Notes under the pieces: generated by a model
What the model was told of the DNA's origin: nothing
Database searches by the model: none
The model's input: the letters and a program-made list of their open reading frames with translations, nothing else
Assembly (NCBI GenBank): GCA_019753235.1
Contig: JAIELF010000026.1
Span: 1 to 64,000 of the forward strand
Source: a bacterium
GTDB taxonomy: Bacteria > Planctomycetota > Planctomycetia > Kolteriales > Kolteriaceae
Reading direction: 5' to 3'
Length of the DNA stretch: 64,000 bases
Made by a program: the position numbers and the translations under genes
Part shown: positions 61,178 to 64,000 of the stretch, piece after piece
Numbering within the stretch: position 1 is the first letter of the stretch
Layout: the number at the start of each line of letters is the position of its first letter

Positions 61178-62338
61178 ATGAAGATTCACGAGTATCAAGC
61201 GAAGGAACTCCTTCGCTCGTTTGGTGTTCCGACGCCCACTGGGACAGTGGTGGACTCTGCTCCGGCGGCTCGGGCGGCGTTTGATTCTTTTGGCAAGGGG
61301 ATCGCGGTCGTCAAGGCCCAGGTCCATGCGGGTGGTCGTGGCAAAGGGGGCGGCGTCAAGGTCGTTCGCTCGGCCGACGAATGCCAGAGCGAAGCGGAGC
61401 GAATCCTGAGTCATCCCTTGATTACGCCGCAAACCGGCCCGGAAGGGGTGCCCGTCCGCAAGCTTTTGATTGAACAAGCGACCGGCATCGCGCACGAGTA
61501 TTACGTGGCCGTCGTCCTCGACCGAGCCGTGCAGATGCCGGTGCTGATGGCGTCGACCGAGGGGGGCGTCGAGATCGAAGAGGTTGCCGCCCACAATCCC
61601 AGTGCCATTAAGAAGACTCATATCTTCGATGGCCGAGGTTTGTTGCCGTTCCAGGCGAGAAAGATCGCCTTTGCGTTGGGCTTGACCGGGACTCTTGTCG
61701 ACGAAGCGGTGAAGACCCTCACCGGACTGGTTCGGCTCTACCTCGAGAGGGATTGCAGTCTGGCGGAGATCAACCCCTGGGTGCAAACCACCGACGGGCA
61801 CATGATTGCCCTCGATGGCAAAATCAACTTCGATGACAACGCCCTCTTTCGTCACAAAGATCTTGAAGCTTATCGCGACACGACGGAAGAGGACCCTTCC
61901 GAACTGCGGGCTCAAGAGACCGGTATCAGCTTCGTCAAACTTGACGGCAACATCGGCTGTCTGGTGAACGGGGCAGGCCTGGCGATGAGCACGATGGACA
62001 TCATCAAGTTTCATGGCGGCGACCCGGCAAACTTTCTGGATGTCGGTGGCGGGGCCAATGTCGATCAAGTCACCACCGCGTTTGAAATCATCCTGGCCGA
62101 CCCGGCCGTCAAGGCGGTGCTGGTCAATATCTTTGGCGGCATCATGAAGTGCGACACGATTGCCACGGCTGTCATGGAAGCCTTCAAGCGGGTTGATTTC
62201 CGCGTGCCTTTGGTCGTTCGGCTCGAAGGGACAAACGTCGAGCTAGGGCGAAAAATGCTTGTCGATTCGGGTTTGCCGATTCGGACCGCTTCTGATTTGA
62301 CCGATGCCGCCCAGAAAGCAGTGCTGGCGGCGGGTTGA
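61178..62338 (+). CDS. sucC: Succinyl-CoA synthetase beta subunit
   Basis: 386 residues, normal length. With SucD it makes ATP or GTP from succinyl-CoA in the TCA cycle. N-terminal ATP-grasp with MKIHEYQAKELLRSFGVP, VKAQVHAGGRGKGGGVK and the Mg-binding EINPWV; the C-terminal domain has NGAGLAMSTMDI and FGGIMKCDTIA. The nucleotide specificity is not read with confidence. It starts at ATG 61178 with a modest ribosome binding site and is followed by sucD after 52 bp. An open frame on the opposite strand here is a shadow. Confidence 0.97.
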   Translation: MKIHEYQAKELLRSFGVPTPTGTVVDSAPAARAAFDSFGKGIAVVKAQVHAGGRGKGGGVKVVRSADECQSEAERILSHPLITPQTGPEGVPVRKLLIEQATGIAHEYYVAVVLDRAVQMPVLMASTEGGVEIEEVAAHNPSAIKKTHIFDGRGLLPFQARKIAFALGLTGTLVDEAVKTLTGLVRLYLERDCSLAEINPWVQTTDGHMIALDGKINFDDNALFRHKDLEAYRDTTEEDPSELRAQETGISFVKLDGNIGCLVNGAGLAMSTMDIIKFHGGDPANFLDVGGGANVDQVTTAFEIILADPAVKAVLVNIFGGIMKCDTIATAVMEAFKRVDFRVPLVVRLEGTNVELGRKMLVDSGLPIRTASDLTDAAQKAVLAAG

Positions 62339-62390
62339 TCTGTTCTCCGTCGTCCTTTTCATCAACTGAAACATCATCGAGCAAAAGACC

Positions 62391-63275
62391 ATGAGCATCC
62401 TGATCAACAAAGACTCTCGCGTTCTTTGTCAAGGCATTACAGGCAAAGCGGGCGCGTTCCATTCGAGCCAGTGTCTGGCCTATGGCACCAAACTGGTTGC
62501 CGGCGTCACGCCTGGCCGCGGTGGGACAACATTCGAGTCGAAGGTCCCCGTGTTCGACACCGTGCAACAGGCGGTGGATCAAACCGGGGCCGACGTTTCG
62601 ATGATCTTCGTCCCGCCGCCATTCGCGGCGGATGCGATCCTCGAAGCGGTCGAAGCGGGTTGCCGACTGGTGATCGCGATCACCGAAGGGATTCCTGTTG
62701 CCGACATGGTCCATGTCGCGCGGGTGTTGCGTTCTCGGCCCGAATGTCGACTGGTCGGCCCGAACTGTCCAGGCGTCATCACACCCGACGAGTGCAAGAT
62801 CGGCATCATGCCGGGCTACATTCACAAGAAGGGGCCGATCGGAGTCATCAGTCGAAGCGGCACGCTGACCTACGAAGCGGTTTGGCAGCTCACCAATCTG
62901 GGGCTCGGCCAATCGACGTGTGTTGGTCTGGGGGGCGACCCGATCGTCGGAACGTCGTTCATCGATTCACTCCGTCTGTTCCAGGACGATCCCGAAACCG
63001 AAGCGATTCTGATGATGGGGGAGATCGGCGGCGATGCCGAGGAGCGGGCTGCCGAATTCGTCCAAGCTCACGTGACCAAACCCGTGGCGGCCTTCATCGC
63101 GGGACAGACTGCCCCTCCTGGCCGACGAATGGGTCACGCCGGCGCGATCATTTCCGGTTCGAGCGGAAAAGCGTCCGATAAGATTGCCGCCCTTCGAGCC
63201 GCGGGCATCACCGTGGCCGACACCCCCGCCGACATGGGCAAGGCCGTCGTGCAGGCGATTAAGAGTTCGAAGTAG
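62391..63275 (+). CDS. sucD: Succinyl-CoA synthetase alpha subunit
   Basis: 294 residues. It binds CoA and carries the phosphorylated His of the catalytic cycle, seen in [12 protein letters not shown] near 245. CoA-binding Rossmann part: [16 protein letters not shown] and GVTPGRGG; the ligase part has [21 protein letters not shown] and [12 protein letters not shown]. The last 17 nt overlap the convergent nusB gene. Confidence 0.97.
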   Translation: MSILINKDSRVLCQGITGKAGAFHSSQCLAYGTKLVAGVTPGRGGTTFESKVPVFDTVQQAVDQTGADVSMIFVPPPFAADAILEAVEAGCRLVIAITEGIPVADMVHVARVLRSRPECRLVGPNCPGVITPDECKIGIMPGYIHKKGPIGVISRSGTLTYEAVWQLTNLGLGQSTCVGLGGDPIVGTSFIDSLRLFQDDPETEAILMMGEIGGDAEERAAEFVQAHVTKPVAAFIAGQTAPPGRRMGHAGAIISGSSGKASDKIAALRAAGITVADTPADMGKAVVQAIKSSK

Positions 63276-63810
63276 GATCCGGCGAGGGATCGCCTGGTTC
63301 GTCGGCGTCGCTTTCGTTGGGAATGTTGCTGGTGGGGCTTGGTGTCTCTTCGGCAGCGCTATCCATGGGGCCGACAGGAGACTCATCGCCGGCCCGGTCG
63401 TGCATCCGCGCGACTCGGTCGAGAATTCCGTTTACAAACCTTGCGGATTCGTTGGTGGAAAATCGCTTGGCAATTTCAACCGCTTCGGTGATCACGACTC
63501 GCGGCGGCGTTGGCTCGGGTGAGATGATCATTTCGTAAACGCTTAAGCGGAGTATCGCCCGGTCGACCGCCGCCATGCGTTCGACTTTCCAGTTGATCGT
63601 CGCATCGGCAATCGCGTGATCGATGCGAGCCTGATTCTCGCGCGTGCCATGAATGATGGTTTTGCAGAATTGTTCAAGTTCGGGGAATTTGAGAGACTCG
63701 GCTACGAACATCGCGATGTCGCCGGCCGTCGACGACGGGTTCTGTTCGAGCTGAAAGATCGCCTGCATGGCGACCTCCCGAGCTTTTCGACGGTGCGTCC
63801 GCGGACTCAA
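63259..63810 (-). CDS. nusB: Transcription antitermination factor NusB
   Basis: 183 residues from TTG 63810, which overlaps the ribH stop as TTGA; the next in-frame ATG (residue 15) would cut into the conserved start [17 protein letters not shown], so TTG is preferred. NusB binds boxA RNA with NusE and supports rRNA transcription. The core helices are [27 protein letters not shown] and [15 protein letters not shown]. About 45 residues after the core are a disordered Pro/Ser/Asp-rich tail, longer than in E. coli (139 residues). Its end overlaps sucD by 17 nt. Confidence 0.93.
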   Translation of the reverse strand: MSPRTHRRKAREVAMQAIFQLEQNPSSTAGDIAMFVAESLKFPELEQFCKTIIHGTRENQARIDHAIADATINWKVERMAAVDRAILRLSVYEMIISPEPTPPRVVITEAVEIAKRFSTNESARFVNGILDRVARMHDRAGDESPVGPMDSAAEETPSPTSNIPNESDADEPGDPSPDPTSNS

Positions 63811-64000
63811 GATTTCTTCCCCGGAAGTTGGCTTAGCAGGTTGACCATTTCGATGGCGGCCCCGGCCACTTCGTAACCTTTGTTCCCCGATTTCGCTCCC
63901 GCGCGGTGGATCGCTTGTTCCAGTGTATGCGTCGTCAGCACCGCATTCATCACGGGGATTCCGCTCCGAATGGCCGCATCGGCAATACCGCGAGCCGATT
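63807..64000 (-). CDS. ribH: 6,7-dimethyl-8-ribityllumazine synthase, C-terminal end
   Basis: Only the last 64 codons are inside the window; I translated them from the minus strand. [20 protein letters not shown] and [20 protein letters not shown] are the conserved C-terminal part of lumazine synthase, which makes the riboflavin precursor. The GNKG stretch and the Arg before AGAK contact the phosphate of the substrate. ribH directly before nusB is a common bacterial arrangement, and the TGA here overlaps the nusB start. Confidence 0.93.
   Translation of the reverse strand, partial: SARGIADAAIRSGIPVMNAVLTTHTLEQAIHRAGAKSGNKGYEVAGAAIEMVNLLSQLPGKKS

Noticed and set aside
60938-62068. 376-codon minus-strand frame over sucC
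   Set aside because: It is antisense to a clear succinyl-CoA synthetase gene and has no features of its own.

Overview
The window looks like a chromosomal segment of a planctomycete (phylum Planctomycetota). Evidence: two exported proteins carry an N-terminal LEDRL motif of the LEPR-XLL kind; there is a 2157-residue secreted protein joining ThuA domains to five CxxCH haem motifs; and there are many large secreted proteins of unknown function. I cannot place it below phylum. No insertion sequence, phage, CRISPR array, rRNA or tRNA was recognised.

Layout. 1-17552 is mostly minus strand: a truncated transglutaminase-like secreted protein, a C45-like/hydrolase fusion, an alpha/beta hydrolase, a partly degenerate HD-GYP protein, L-rhamnose isomerase, a phospholipase C-like/DUF4332 fusion, pyruvate phosphate dikinase with a 26-bp tandem repeat against its stop codon, a plus-strand secreted protein, a WD40 protein and DNA polymerase IV. 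17886-23567 (plus): an ABC transporter pair, an unrecognised 437-aa protein, an intact HD-GYP protein and an HpcH/HpaI aldolase.

23822-34149 (plus) is a compact respiratory cluster: dihaem cytochrome c lipoprotein, CoxB, CoxA, CtaA, CtaB, CoxC, CoxD, an ABC ATPase and permease, SCO and a DUF420 protein. Most junctions overlap or nearly touch. CoxA has the YSHPAV motif of A2-type haem-copper oxidases. CoxB has extra hydrophobic segments and a long insertion before its CuA motif.

34435-42260 holds a PPi-type phosphofructokinase, a NUDIX hydrolase, a LolD-like ATPase coupled to a secreted protein with four 15-residue repeats, an acyltransferase, ComM and a thioesterase. 42535-48949 holds the LEDRL protein pair, which share FG-GAP-like repeats. 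48951-58031 holds an amidohydrolase, an alpha/beta hydrolase and the giant ThuA/cytochrome protein. 58070-64000 holds FabF, a RidA-family protein, a small HTH regulator, a 700-bp non-coding stretch, sucCD, nusB and the end of ribH.

Together the genes suggest an aerobic heterotroph with PPi-linked glycolysis (Pfp plus PPDK), a TCA cycle, c-di-GMP phosphodiesterases and a large investment in exported proteins. Candidates for undescribed biology are the LEDRL pair, the giant multihaem protein, the modified CoxB with its embedded ABC exporter, and two unusual enzyme fusions. All functional statements are homology recognition by eye; no database search was run.
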